A stretch of DNA of 64,000 nucleotides from Delphinapterus leucas (Eukaryota > Chordata > Mammalia > Artiodactyla > Monodontidae), in the NCBI RefSeq assembly GCF_002288925.2, contig NW_022098067.1:463160-527159 (forward strand). Direction: 5' to 3'. The notes beneath the pieces were generated by a model, which saw only the letters and a program-made list of their open reading frames with translations, ran no database searches and was not told where the DNA came from. How positions within the stretch are numbered: position 1 is the first letter of the stretch; every line of letters starts with the position of its first letter. Positions 1 through 11,717 of the stretch are shown piece by piece. Position numbers and translations under genes: made by a program.

Positions 1-939
1 TAATCAGAGAAAAAAAATCATTTGCCTAAAAGTAAGAAAATTTCCACTTAGATTTACTAGTTACACATTTCTGTTTGTAAAACTGAACTTCTTGGCTGTA
101 TCTAGAGTGGCTTAGGATGTAATAGTTTGGATAATTTTGCCAACTTCATATTCTGGCCACAAACAGGAACACGTCAGGAGACAATGTTTCAGCTGGTTAT
201 GAAAGATTGTTGGTCAGTACATAAGCTCACCCAGCTATGGAAACCAAGTTTGTAAACAAAACCTTGCTCAGCCCCCTGCTGAGCCATTCTTTCAGAAATA
301 AGACTGAGTGAAGACTTGTTTTATTTTTCTTCCCATTTTGCTTTAATATATAAATTAAATATTTGCTCAGTTTTACATTAAATCATTAACAAAAACTGAA
401 TTCTTATTGAATACAGAAGTGCTTTATTCACATTCATCTCCTATTGTGTACCCAGAAGTGTAAAGGTTACCACAGAAGTATGAGTAAATCTATGCTTAGG
501 TGTTTTCCCATGTTGAGAATATATATTTAATAGACATGAAACAGTTAAATAGCAATATAAAATTTATTTGATATTCATAACAGCAAACATTTATTGTATA
601 ACAAGCCTATTATGTGCTATGCACACTCATTCTTGAGAAACTTACAGTCTGGTAGAAGTGGAGGGTGGCAGATATAGACAAACTTGTAATAACGGTATAA
701 TGTAAAATGGGTTTCATTAGAGCTTAGGACTATGGTACTATTAGGAGGTTATGACAAGGTAAGATTGTGTGTCTGTGTACACAGAGAGGGTAGAGAGAGA
801 GGGTTCCAACTCTCAAAAAAAGTTGTCTTATTGAGCCAAGCAATACCCTAACTAAATAGCTTGAAAATTACATAATGCCAAGTTTAACAAGGAAAGCAAA
901 ACAGAGATTCACTTTATTGCATATTAAAAACCAAAAAAA
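1..939. other. Gene-free flank, no clear feature
   Basis: AT-rich sequence without a supportable gene. Positions about 575-700 resemble an old dispersed family (attattgt..ctattatgtgctatgcac..ttacagtctgg). 130-330 has an LTR-like feel (gctgagccattctttcagaaataagactg) but no boundaries could be fixed. Confidence 0.4.
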
Positions 940-1167
940 GGGCTTCCCTGGTGGCGCGGTGGTTGAGAGTCTGCCTGCCGATGCAGGGGACACGGGTTTG
1001 TGTCCCGGTCCAGGAAGATCCCACATGCCGCGGAGCGGCTGGGCCCGTGAGCCATGGCCTCTGAGCCTGCGTGTCTGGAGCCTGTGCTCCGCAACAGGAG
1101 AGGCCACAACAGTGAGAGGCCCGCGTACTGCACAAAACAAAACAAAACAAAACAAAAATAATAATAA
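940..1167 (+). mobile_element. CHR-2-type tRNA-derived SINE
   Basis: Begins gggcttccctggtggc and runs through atgccgcggagcggctgggc and gagaggccacaacagtgag to an A-rich (caaaa)n tail with (taa)n. The tRNA-like part keeps an A-box-like ggcgcggtggttgag and a B-box-like ggtttgtgtcc that is mutated from GGTTCGNNCC. It is a cetacean lineage marker and a full-length copy. Confidence 0.92.
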
Positions 1168-1447
1168 TTCTCAGCTCCCAAATACCTAAGAAGTACCTGG
1201 CAGCATGCTAAATGCAGACTCCTAGCTTCACAACAAGACCTTCTGGCTCAGCAGCTCTGGAATGGGGCACTCTTCAGTTTAAACAAATCAGGTGATTCTG
1301 ATGCAGATGTTATGCAGGACTCATTTTGAATTATTTTACCAAGGGAATAAAAATTAGAAAGAATAGGATAGAGCTTTTTCAATCACAGACTTCAAAGACT
1401 TAAAACTCCTTTAACAAAATATATAAATTCCTGCAAAAAAGAGCTCC
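1168..1447. other. No recognised feature
   Basis: Single-copy-looking AT-rich sequence between a SINE and an L1 fragment; nothing supportable. Confidence 0.4.
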
Positions 1448-1641
1448 GGGTACATCCATGTTGCTGCAAATGGCATTATTTCATTCTTTTTTATGGCAGA
1501 GTAATATTCCATTGTCTAGACCTATATGGGAAAAGAATCTAAAAAAGAATGGATATATGGATATGTATAACTGATTCACTTTGCTGTACACCTGAAACTA
1601 ACACAACATTGTAAATCAACTATATTCCAATTAAAATTTAA
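1448..1641 (+). mobile_element. Short L1 3' end with inverted 5' part
   Basis: 1448-1515 is the L1 ORF2 end/3' UTR start read antisense (catccatgttgctgcaaatg, tatggcagagtaatattcc). 1520-1641 is the L1 3' end read sense (cctatatgggaaaagaatc, cctgaaactaacacaacatt) with an A-rich tail. Flanking 12-bp repeats aaaaaagagctc (1435-1446) and aaaaaagaactc (1642-1653) differ at one base and bracket the whole chimera, so it is one insertion with a twin-priming inversion. Confidence 0.8.
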
Positions 1642-1653
1642 AAAAAAGAACTC

Positions 1654-4600
1654 AAGGAAAGAAATAATTGTTTTTAAAATCAAAATAATTAACTGTGCTC
1701 ATTATCACATTTCCTCCTTTCATTTCATCCAGATGATAACATCAACTGCAAAAGGAGTGAATTAGGAGCATTTCTAGGAGAAACTTCCTGACAAATAGAG
1801 TATAATTTGGATTATGGTAGAATGAATTATTAAATAAGAGTAGAGAATGTTTTTTCCTCTGGTATCATAAGGTTACAACCACGTGATATCAAAACAACCA
1901 TTTGAATGAGATAAGGTGATTCTACTCATCAAGTATTTCCTTAGGAGACTACCATGTGTACGACTGTATGGGGAGAGGAAATGGGAATATTGCTTGAGTG
2001 AAATCTAAGCTGCTGAGAAACCTAAAATGTCACTTAAGAGACAATACAAAAGTACATAAAACACACATATGGGAAACAATAAATGTACAGTAGAGACTGT
2101 GAACATTGGATAAGTTCAATGAATCTTAATGTGCTCTGGACTGATGTAGGAAAAGAGCAAGAATTGGAGTCTGAAGGATGGATAGAATTTGGATCGTTAG
2201 AGGGAAGAGGAAAACGGTATTAGCAAAAGCACAGCACACTGTTTTGTTTAGGCTGCTAAACAGGGAGACAAAATGCTGGCTAAGGGAATCAAGCAGTTAT
2301 TTTGAGGTCACCAAAGCACACCATTAGTTTTTCAACAATAAAAACCAGTAAAGATAGGCAGAGAGAGCAAGAAGAATAAGATAGAGACAAATAAAGGGGA
2401 AATTAAATTCCAATGAAGAAAGAAGAATGACTTCTGCTAGACAGACAACATATTTCTTCACTGAATACCCCTGGGTTTATTTAAAGTAATAATCCAAAGA
2501 AAATAGCAAACATTTATTGAGCACTTACTGTGTATCAGACACTATTCCAAACACTTTCATGTATTAGTTCCTTTAATCCTCCTAAGAATTAAGATTGAGA
2601 TAGGAACTCTTTCCACTATAGCATCAGAGTTCCTAACAGCCCATCACCCTCCTAAACAAGGAGGTTTAAATAGAAGATTGATTTCATTTGGTCATGTTCA
2701 TTACTCCCAATTTTTATGCGGGAAAGAAGTTTGCTTTAGGAAAATATCCTTTATTTCCTGTGAACATTATATTTAATTAGTTGTAATGTGAATTTTAAGA
2801 GTTAAAATCAGGAAATTCCCATTGAATGTTCAATACAAACTTTACATATATTTGTCTTATGTATAAATTTTGAAATTATTAGTCTTAATAAGAAACAAAG
2901 TATATAAGCTTATACCTCAGTCTAAGAGAATGAGTCGATGTGGAGCAGAGGAAGCCCAGAGGGCAATGTCAGAAGAAAGTCACTTAAGAATTCAATAAAC
3001 AAGGCCAAACAGAGTAAACTAGACACCTAATAGAAAAATGTACCTATTGTAATCTTGCATTTATGGTAATAGACCAGTTCTGTCAGTAACAAGTCAAGTG
3101 GGTTTAAGAATTACAGCTTCTATTACTTAAACTTTCCAGCAGTTCAGAAAACTCAAATGATTTTTTTTGCAACTGGGTTTTATGATGACTCTTATGGATA
3201 ATATTAAAATTCTAAACATCTCTGATCTTCTCCCAAACTTACTGAGCAAAAATTAATGACTTAAATGCAGAGTCCACCCTTGTTTAGTACGTACATGTTT
3301 CCATCTAATCTTAGCAAGAATGCATTCCTGAAAAATTGATTTCCCCACATATACCAAGCAAGTTGTCTTCATTGACTGAATAGGCTCAAAGCACCAAGTT
3401 GCTTTAAAAGTTAGTTAAATGGTCTATGTTATCTGTGTATGTAACTGTGATATGTTAATCAGAGTTGCAGAAAAATTTAAGGTGACATTTATTGGACTAG
3501 TTTCCAATCATGTTTAATGATCAATAATTTTGGAAATCTGTAAACTTACTATTAGTTACATGCATTTCACATAATCATTGCAGTATTGATGTTCATACCA
3601 CTTGAAATTACTGAATAGCATTTTAGATTCTGTAAAGTGCTTTGCCATACCTTATCTTACTAGAACCTTATGACAAGTCCTGGAAATTGTCTGTGCAAAT
3701 CATCTGGCTTCTAGTCCAGAAATTTTTCTACTGCTAATAAATCAGGGTTATGAGAAGGCAAAGAGAACAGTGAATTCTCAGTTATTAATGGACAGATTTT
3801 CTAATTTATAGAGAACTGGTCTTCTCCAGCTTGACTTTTGGAAGGGTGAGACCAACTACACAAAGTGGATGTACAAATTCCCCTAACGTATTTATCTCAT
3901 TGATCATAGAAACACGGACAGACCATTCTCCCAGAAGTGCATAGAGTTTTATATTTAAAAGAAATAGTTTCTGAATGAAATCCTGATGTCCGCTGATCTC
4001 TCTTTTACTTTTAGATATTATTGGGATTTTTCTTGACAATTTCTATTTTTTAGTGGTGGAGTAATTTTCCAAATTCACATGTTAAGTACTTGAAGGCTGT
4101 GTCATGGCTAGAATCTGGCTCATGATGGTTTTCTCTTCCTAGTTGTCATTTTTTCCCTTTAACTACTCTCTGGTTATTGGGCTGTGGAGAGTATACAATT
4201 TCTCAATGAAGTAATACAATAACTATTTGTTCATACTTCTGAAGTACTTCCTGTTTTGTTTTTTTCCATTCTGTCTATATAAATATATAAGAAATCTGAA
4301 CAATTTCCTGTTTTCCCTTAGCCCTACTAGCTTCTTTTCATGCCTTTTTCCAATTAAAGACAGGATAGACAACTCATGGAACTTATAACAATAGCTGGTG
4401 TCACTTCACTTTGCCTTTTTCCATCACTTCCACACACAAACCTATAGTCCATATTTCTGTTTCTCCTGTATCTTGATCTATTCGGTTACTGCCAACTGTA
4501 TCCATATGCATTTGCTTAGATAGATAATATAAGGAAGGTATTGAAGGAATTTGTATTTTAATAATTGGAAGAAAATAACATTCTAAGAAGTTCTGGGCAA

Positions 4601-5250
4601 ACTGCATATAAATCTATACTGTGGACTGCACTAAATCATAGCTTTTGTTTTTAAGGAAGCTTATATCACTTTAAAACATAACAGGATTTCTAAATAATCA
4701 CTTTTCTTTAAATCTTACAGATAATTAACTTATTTATGTTAAGGAAAGTGGTTTCATGAATGTTAAAATCTTGAAAATGAAGTTACCACACTATAAGCAG
4801 ATCAGTTATAATAAAGACAAAGAGGCAAGCATGTTTTACATAGATAAGCATGAAAGAAGGAAGCACAAAAGTGAAAAACAAATCTAAAAATATCTCAGCT
4901 AAGAGTAATGCCAGAAGGCAAAAGCTCAGTATAAACTGCAGACTGTGGAAACTGCTGGGGACTTCTTCAGTTAGGTTCAGGGTAAGAGAAAGGAGAAAGG
5001 CAGGGATGGCTGATGAAGAATGTCACATTGAGTACAGAGAGAAAATACAATTGCTTGAGTCCTAGTTTAGTTTCTCTCCTCTCCATTAATGTGAATGTAA
5101 ATCTGAAATAAAAAGAAGATAGTTTCAAGAATGAGGGGAGTAACCAATTCTGTACACCCTGAGCTGGTTGTATCAAGCTGGAGTTTTATGTTTGTTTCTA
5201 GGTTCAATATTTTAAGAGAATCCAAAGATCATTGAAGCAAAGTATATTAA
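1654..5250. repeat. Gene-free interval with a MIR-like piece at 2500-2610
   Basis: 2500-2610 matches the MIR core (attgagcacttactgtgtatcag, cactttcatgtattagttcc, ttaatcctcctaagaatt). 3620-3720 is weakly MIR-like. The rest is AT-rich and unassigned; the short reading frames in it are not supported by splice structure or similarity I can see. Confidence 0.5.
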
Positions 5251-5690
5251 TTTGTTCATCCATAAATTCATTTATTCTTCAACAAATACTTCTTGAGCAG
5301 CTACTATATACCAGAACCCAAATTATATGCTAGAAAATATATTCATTCATTTACTCATTCACTTATTCATGCATGTCCCTCATGTACCAGGCACTGTGGA
5401 CAAGTCAGTTAAGGTTCCACCTATCACAGAACACATAGATATGTAAGAAACTTAGAAAACAGTATAAAAATCACTGTAGTAAGCGGTGAGTAAAACATAG
5501 TAAAGCATCTATGAAGCACAGAGGACAGAGTTAAAATTTTGGCTGGAAGAAGATAGGGTTTAAATTGGGCCTTGAAGAATGAGTAATTCAGTATATGGAG
5601 GAAGGGATGAAGGGTAATGCAGGCAGAAGGATGGCATGTGCAAAGTCACTGAAGTGCAACTGTACAAACAGGCTGCATCAGGAATAAAGG
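5250..5690 (+). repeat. Old dispersed repeat (caggcactgtgg family)
   Basis: Contains cttgagcagctactatatacc, tgtaccaggcactgtggac, the pattern ttgaagaatgagtaattcag and gaagggtaatgcaggcag, which recur in many ancient mammalian repeats. Similar pieces are at about 575-700, 14,085-14,330, 16,085-16,290, 17,545-17,700, 17,820-17,960, 19,465-19,640 and 54,965-55,140. I cannot give the family name with certainty. Confidence 0.45.
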
Positions 5691-5745
5691 CTAATTTTAT
5701 TCCTCATAACAGAAACTATTACATGAGAAACATTAGAGAAACTAG

Positions 5746-7069
5746 AATTTTTTTATTGAGGTATAGTTGATTTACAATATTATGTTAGTTTCAGGTATAC
5801 AGCAAAGTGACTCAGTTATATATATACATATATATTTTCAGATTATTTTCCATTATAGGTTATCAAGATATTGGATATATTTCCCTATGCTATACAGCAA
5901 GTCTTTGTTTAACTAATTTTATGTATAGCAGTTTGTATCTGTTAATCCCATACTCCTAATGTATCCCTCCTCCCTTCCTTACCCCTTTGGTAACCGTAAA
6001 TTTGTTTTCTAAGTCTATGAGTCTGTTTCTGCCTTGTATATAGGTTTATTTGTATTAATTTTTAGATTCCATATATAAGTGATATCAGTGAATCTATGAC
6101 AAAGTAGGCAAGAAAATACAATGGAGAAAAGACAATCTCTACAGCAAGTGGTGTTGGGAAAGCTGGACAGCTATATTTAAATTAATGAAATTAGGACACT
6201 CCATCACTCCATATATAAAAATAAACTCAAAACGGTTTAAAGACCTAAGTACAAGACATAGCACCATAAAACTCCTAGAAAAGAACATAGGCAAAACATT
6301 CTCAGACATAAATCACAGCAGTATTTTCTTAGATCAGTCTCTGAAGGCAAAAGAAATAAAAGCAAAAATAAATAAATGGGACCCAGTAAAATATAAGCTT
6401 TTGCACAGCAAAGGAAAGCATAAACAAAATGAAAAGATAACTTACAGAATGGCAGAAAATATTTGCAAAGGAAACAACCAGCAAAGGCTTAATTTACAAA
6501 ATATACAAACAGCTCATACAGCTCAATATCAAAAAAAAACCCAATCAAAAAAATTGGCAGAAGACCTAAATAGACATTTCTCCAAAGAAGACATACAGAT
6601 GGCCAACAGGCACATGAAAAGGCGCTCAACATTGCTAATTATTAGAGAAAGACAAATCAAAACCACAATGAGGTATCACTTCACACCAGTCAGAATGGCT
6701 ATCATCAAAAATTCTACAAATAATAAATGCTGGAGAGGATGTGGAGAAAAGGAAACCCTCCTACACTGTTGGTGGGAATGTAAACTTGTGTAGCCACTAT
6801 GGAAAATAATATGGAGATTCCTTTAAAAAAGCTAAAAATAGAGCTACCATATGATCCAGTAATCCCACTCCTGGGCATCTTCAGAAAAGATGAAAACTGT
6901 AATTCGAAAAGATATATGCATACCAATGTTCATAGCAGCACTATTTACAATAGTCAAGACATGGAAACAACCCAAGTGCCCATCAACAGATGATTGGTTT
7001 AAAAAGGTGTGATATATAGATATAGGTGTAAGTATAAAACAATGGAATATTACTTGGCCATAAAAAAGT
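5746..7069 (-). mobile_element. 5'-truncated L1 with large inversion (twin-primed)
   Basis: 5746-6090 is the L1 3' UTR/3' end on the minus strand, with a T run at 5746. 6090-7069 is ORF2 C-terminal sequence on the plus strand. A 202-codon open stretch at 6185-6793 encodes the ORF2 C-terminal region with the cysteine knuckle [18 protein letters not shown], and the frame continues after a stop in 6799-6993. The break falls near the ORF2/3' UTR boundary with only a small loss between parts. No clear target-site repeat was found. Confidence 0.8.
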
Positions 7070-7282
7070 AACAGGTTCTCTTGCTCATTCTCCAATGGGG
7101 AGAAAGCTGGTTCCCTATATGGGGTGAGGATAGGGGTGGTCCAGGGGTCAGTATGGAGGTATGGCTTAGGTGGTTTGCCCACCCCTTTGGTGGTATTGAG
7201 GGCAGGGTGCATGTGCAGTATATTGCTTTTGCTCCTGACACACTGTTTTTCTCCCAGCTCTTCAGAAGTGGCAGTTGGGAGG
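7070..7282. other. Unassigned 213 bp between two L1 pieces
   Basis: Moderately GC-rich sequence (caatggggagaaagctgg, ggtggtttgcccacccc) with overlapping frames on both strands but no splice sites or family I can name. It may be a further rearranged L1 5' UTR piece. Confidence 0.3.
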
Positions 7283-9129
7283 TTTTGTTTTTTGGGTTTT
7301 TTTTGGGGGGTACACTTGCTTTACCATGCTGTGTTAGTTTCTGCTGTACAATGAAGTGAATCAGCTATATGTATACATATATCCCCTCCCTCTTGGACCT
7401 CCCTCCCAACCCCCCACATCCCACCCATCTAGGTCACCACAGAACACCCAGCTGAGCTCCCTGCACTATACAGCAGGTTCCCACTAGCTATCTGTTTTAC
7501 ACATGGTAGTGTATATATGTCAATCCCAATCTCCCAATTCAACCCACACCCCCTTACCCCCCCCACATCCAAAAGTCCATTCTCTAAGTCTGCATCTCTA
7601 TTCCTGCCCTGAAAATAAGTTCATTTGTACCATTTTTTTAGATTCCACATATATGCATTAACATATGATATTTGTTTTTCTCTTTATGACTTACTTCACT
7701 CTATATGACAGACTCTAGGTCTATCCACATCTCTACAAATGACCCAATTTCATTCTTTTTTATGGCTGAGTAATATTCCATTGTGTGTATGTACCACATC
7801 TTTATCCTTTCCTCTGTCGATGGACATTTAAGTTGGTTCCATGTCCTGGTTATTGTAAATAGTGCAATGAATATTGTAAATAGTAAATGAATACTGGGGG
7901 GCATGCGTATTTTTGAATTATGGTTTTCTCCAGATGCATGCCCAGGAGTGGGATTCCTGGGTCATATGGTAGTGCTATTTTTAGTTTTTTAAGGAACCTC
8001 CATACCGTTCTCCTTAGTGGCTGTAACAGTTTACATTCCCACCAAAAGTGCAAAAGGGTTCCCTTTTCTCCACACCCTCTCCAGAATTTATTATTTGTAG
8101 ATTTTTTGATGATGGCCATTCTGACTGGTGTGAGGAGATACCTCATTGTAGTTTTCATCTGCATTTCTCTAATAATTAGTGATGTTGAGAATCTTTTCAT
8201 GTGTTTTTTAGCCATCTGTATGTCTTCTTTGGAGAAATGTCTATTTAGGTCTTCCACCCATTTTTTGATTGGGTTGTTTGTTTTTTTGATATTGAGCTGC
8301 ATGAGCTGTCTGTATATTTTGGAGATTAATCCCTTGACAGTTTCTTCATTTGCAAATATTTTCTCCCCTTCTGAGTGTTGTCTTTTCATCTTGTTTACGA
8401 TTTTCTTTGCCGTGCAAAAGTTTTAAATTAATTAAGTCTCATTGGTTTATTTTTGTTTTTATTTTAATTGCTCTTGGAGGTGGATCAAAAAAGGTTTTGC
8501 TGTGATCTTTGTCAAAGTGTGTTCTGCCTATGTTTTCATCTAAGAGTTTTATAGTGTCTGGTCTTACGGTCTTAACGTTTAGGTTTTTAATCCATTTTGA
8601 GTTTATTTTTGTGTATGGTGTTAGAGTTTGTTCTAATTTCATTTGTTTACATATAGCTGTCCAGTTTTTCCAGCACTATTTATTGAAGAGACTGTCTTTT
8701 CTCCATTGTATATTCTTGACTCCTTTGTCATAGACTTGTCACCTAATCTTTGTCATAGATTAGGTGACCATAGGTGCATGGGTTTATCTCTGGGCTTCCT
8801 ATCCTCTTCCATTGATCTATATTTCTGTTTTTGTGCCAGTACCATATTGTCTTGATTACAGTAGCTTTGTAGTATAGTCTGAAGTCAGGAAGCCTGATTC
8901 CTCCAGCTCAGTTTTTCTTTCTCAAGATTGTTTTTGTTATTCGGAGTCCTTTGTGTTTCCATATAAATTGTAAAAATTTTTGTTCTAGTTCTATGAAATA
9001 TGCCATTGGTAATTTGATAGGCATTGCACTGAATCTGTAGATTGCTTTGGGTAGTATAGTTATTTTCACAATATTGATTCTTCCAATCCAAGAACATGGT
9101 ATATCTCTCAATCTGTTTGTGTCATTTTT

Positions 9130-9338
9130 TTTTTTTTTTTTTTTTGCGGTATGCGTGCCTCTCACTGTTGTGGCCTCTCCCGTTGTGGAGCAACAGGCTC
9201 CGGATGCTCAGGCTCAGCGGCCATGGCTCACGGGCACAGCTGCTCTGTGGCACGTGGGATCTTCCCGGACCAGGGCACGAACCTGTGTCCCCTGAATCAG
9301 CAGGCGGACTCTCAACCACTGCGCCAACAGAGAAGCCC
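9130..9338 (-). mobile_element. CHR-2-type SINE nested in the L1
   Basis: A T run (9125-9144) followed by gcggtatgcgtgcctctcac, the reverse of the CHR tail, through gggatcttcccgga to gagaagccc at 9338. Perfect 16-bp target-site repeats tgtttgtgtcattttt lie at 9114-9129 and 9339-9354. The L1 reading continues across, so the SINE is younger than the L1. Confidence 0.93.
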
Positions 9339-9398
9339 TGTTTGTGTCATTTTTGATTTCTTTCATCAGTGTCTTATAGTTTACTGACTCCAGGTCTT

Positions 9399-9716
9399 TT
9401 ACTCCTTAGGTAGGTTTATTCTTAGGTATTTTAGCTTTTTTGTTGCAATGGTAAATGTGATTGTTCCCCTAATTTCTCTTTCTGATCCTCTGTTGTTAGT
9501 GTATAGGAATGCAAGAGATTTCTGTGCATTAATTTTGTAATCAGCAACTTTACCAAATTCATTGATTAGCTCTAGTAGTTTTCTGGTGGCATCCTTAGTA
9601 TTTTCTATGTACAGTATCATGTCTTCTGCAAACAGTGACAGTTTCATTTCTTCTTTTCCAATTTGGATTGCTTTTATTTCTTTTTCTTCTCTGATTGTCA
9701 TGGCTAGGACTTCCAA
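9399..9716 (-). pseudogene. L1 ORF2 reverse-transcriptase fragment, FAED variant
   Basis: A 105-codon open piece of the antisense L1 ORF2, just 5' (in element sense) of the nested SINE. It contains [18 protein letters not shown], then [17 protein letters not shown]. The normal reverse-transcriptase motif is F/Y-A-D-D; here the first Asp is Glu, which by family knowledge should abolish or nearly abolish catalysis. It belongs to the element at 7283-13109. Confidence 0.8.
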
Positions 9717-10079
9717 AACTATGTTCAGTAATAGTGGGCAGAGTGGATATCATTGTCTTGTTCCTGATCTTAGAGGAAATTGTTTCACTTTTTCACCATT
9801 GAGAATAATGTTTACTGTGGGTTTGTCATATATGGCCTTTATTATGTTGAGGTAGGTTCCCTCTATGCCCACTTTCTGGAGAGTTTTTACCATAAATCAG
9901 TGCTGAATTTTGTCAAAAGCTTTTTCTGCATCTATTGAGATGATCATATGGTTTTTATTCTTTAATTTGTTAGTATGGTGTATCACATTGATTGATTTGT
10001 GTATATTGAAGAATCCTTGCATCCCTGGTATAAATCCCACTTGATCAGGGTGTATGATCGTTTTAATGTGTTGTTGGAT

Positions 10080-10999
10080 TCAGTTTGCTAGTATTTTGTG
10101 GAGGATTTTTGAGTCAATGCTCATCAGTGATATTGGCCTGTAATTTTCTTTTCTTGTGATATCTTTGCCTGGTTTTGGTATAAGTGTGATGGTGGCTTCA
10201 TAGAATGAGCTTGGGAGTGTTCCTTCCTCTGCAATTTTTTGGAAGAGTTTGAGAAGGATAGGTGTTAGCTTTTCTCTGAATGTTTGATAGAATTCACCTG
10301 TGAAGCCATCTGGTCCTGGACTTTTGTTTGTTGGATGATTTTTAATTGAAGTTTCAATTTCATTACTTGTCATTGGTCTGTTCATATTTTCTATTTCTTC
10401 CTGGTTCAGTCTTGGAAGGTTGTACCTTTCTAAGAATTTGTCCATTTCTGCCAGGTTGATCATTTTATTGGCATGTAGTTTCTTGTAGTAGCCTCTTATG
10501 ATCCTTTGTATTTCTGTGGTGTCCATGGTAACTTTTCCTTTTTCATTTCTAATTTCATTGATTTGAGACCTCTCCTTTTTTTCTTGATGAGTCTGGCTAA
10601 TGGTTTATCAATTTTCTTTATCTTCTCAAAGAACCAGCTTTTAGTTTCATTGATTTTTGCTATTGTTTTATTCTTTTCTATTTCATTTATTTCTTCTGTG
10701 ATTTTTGTGATTTCTTTCCTTCCACTAACTTTGGGTTTTGCTTGTTCTTCTATTTCTAGTTGCTTTAGATGTAAAGTTAGGTTGTTTATTTGAGATTTTT
10801 CTTGTTTCTTGAGGTGACATTGAATTGCTATAAACTTCCCTCTTAGGACTGCTTTTGCTGCAACCCATAAGTTTTGGGTGGTTGTGTTTTTGTTATCATT
10901 TGTTTCTAAGTATCTTTTGATTTCCTCTTTGATTTCTTCAGTGATCTCTTGGTTATTTAGTACCATATTGTTTAGCCTCCATGTGTTTGTATTTTTCAC
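10080..10999 (-). pseudogene. L1 ORF2 palm/fingers fragment (two frames)
   Basis: 10,999-10,496 and 10,526-10,080 are two open pieces of the same ORF2 in different frames, so a frameshift lies near 10,500. They encode [48 protein letters not shown] and then [51 protein letters not shown]. This is the standard L1 order between endonuclease and RT core. Confidence 0.8.
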
Positions 11000-11393
11000 A
11001 GTTTTTTTTTCCTGTAATTGATTTCTAATCTCATAGTGTTGTGGTCAGAAAAGATGCTTGATATGATTTCAATTTTCTTTAATTTCCCAAGGTTTGATTT
11101 GTTGACCCAAGATGCAATCTATCCTGGAGAATGTTGTGTGTTCACTTGATAATAAAGTGTATTCTGCCACTTTGGGGTGGAATTTCCTATAAGTATCAAT
11201 TAAGTCTATCTGCTCTATGTGTCATTTAAACCTTGTGTTTCCTTGTTTATTTTCTGTCTGGATGACCTGTCCATTGGTGTAAGTGGGGTTTTAAAGTCCC
11301 CCAGTATTATTGTGTTACTGTCGATTTCCCATTTTATGGTTGTTAGCATTTGCCTTATGTATTGAGGTGCTCCTATGTTGGGTGCATAAATAT

Positions 11394-11717
11394 TTACAGT
11401 TCTTCTTGGATTGATCCATTGGTCATTATGTAGGGTCCTTCCTTGTCTCTTGTAACAGTCTTTATTTTAAGGTCTAGTTTATCTGATATGAGTATTGCTA
11501 CTCCAGCTTTCTTTTGATTTGCATTTACACGGAATATCTTTTTCCATCCCCTCACTTTAAGTCTGTATGTATCCCTAGGTCTGAAGTGGGTCTCTTGTTG
11601 ACAGCAAATATATGGGTCTTGTTTTTTTATCCATTCAGCCAGTCTGTGCCTTCTGGTTGGAGCACTTAATCCATTTACATTTAAGGTAATTATCGATATG
11701 TATGTTCCTATTACCAT
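11394..11717 (-). pseudogene. L1 ORF2 endonuclease N-terminus
   Basis: 107 codons with ITLNVNGLSAPTRRHRLAEW, CCQQETHFRPRDTYRL and KKAGVAILISDKLDLKI, the apurinic/apyrimidinic endonuclease start of L1 ORF2. The Asn of TLNVNGL and Glu of QETH, both catalytic in the family, are present. The frame breaks soon after. Confidence 0.85.

Noticed and set aside
875..1189. Overlapping open frames on both strands of about 80-105 codons
   Set aside because: They lie wholly inside the CHR SINE; the same frames recur in other SINE copies (9047-9387, 55381-55623). Not genes.
6185..6793. 202-codon frame as a host gene
   Set aside because: It is the L1 ORF2 C-terminal region with its cysteine knuckle.
7070..7282. 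Short exon-like open frames on both strands
   Set aside because: No flanking splice sites; position between two L1 parts suggests a repeat remnant.
7850..8389. 179-codon minus-strand frame as a host gene
   Set aside because: It is the ORF2 C-terminal region of the antisense L1.
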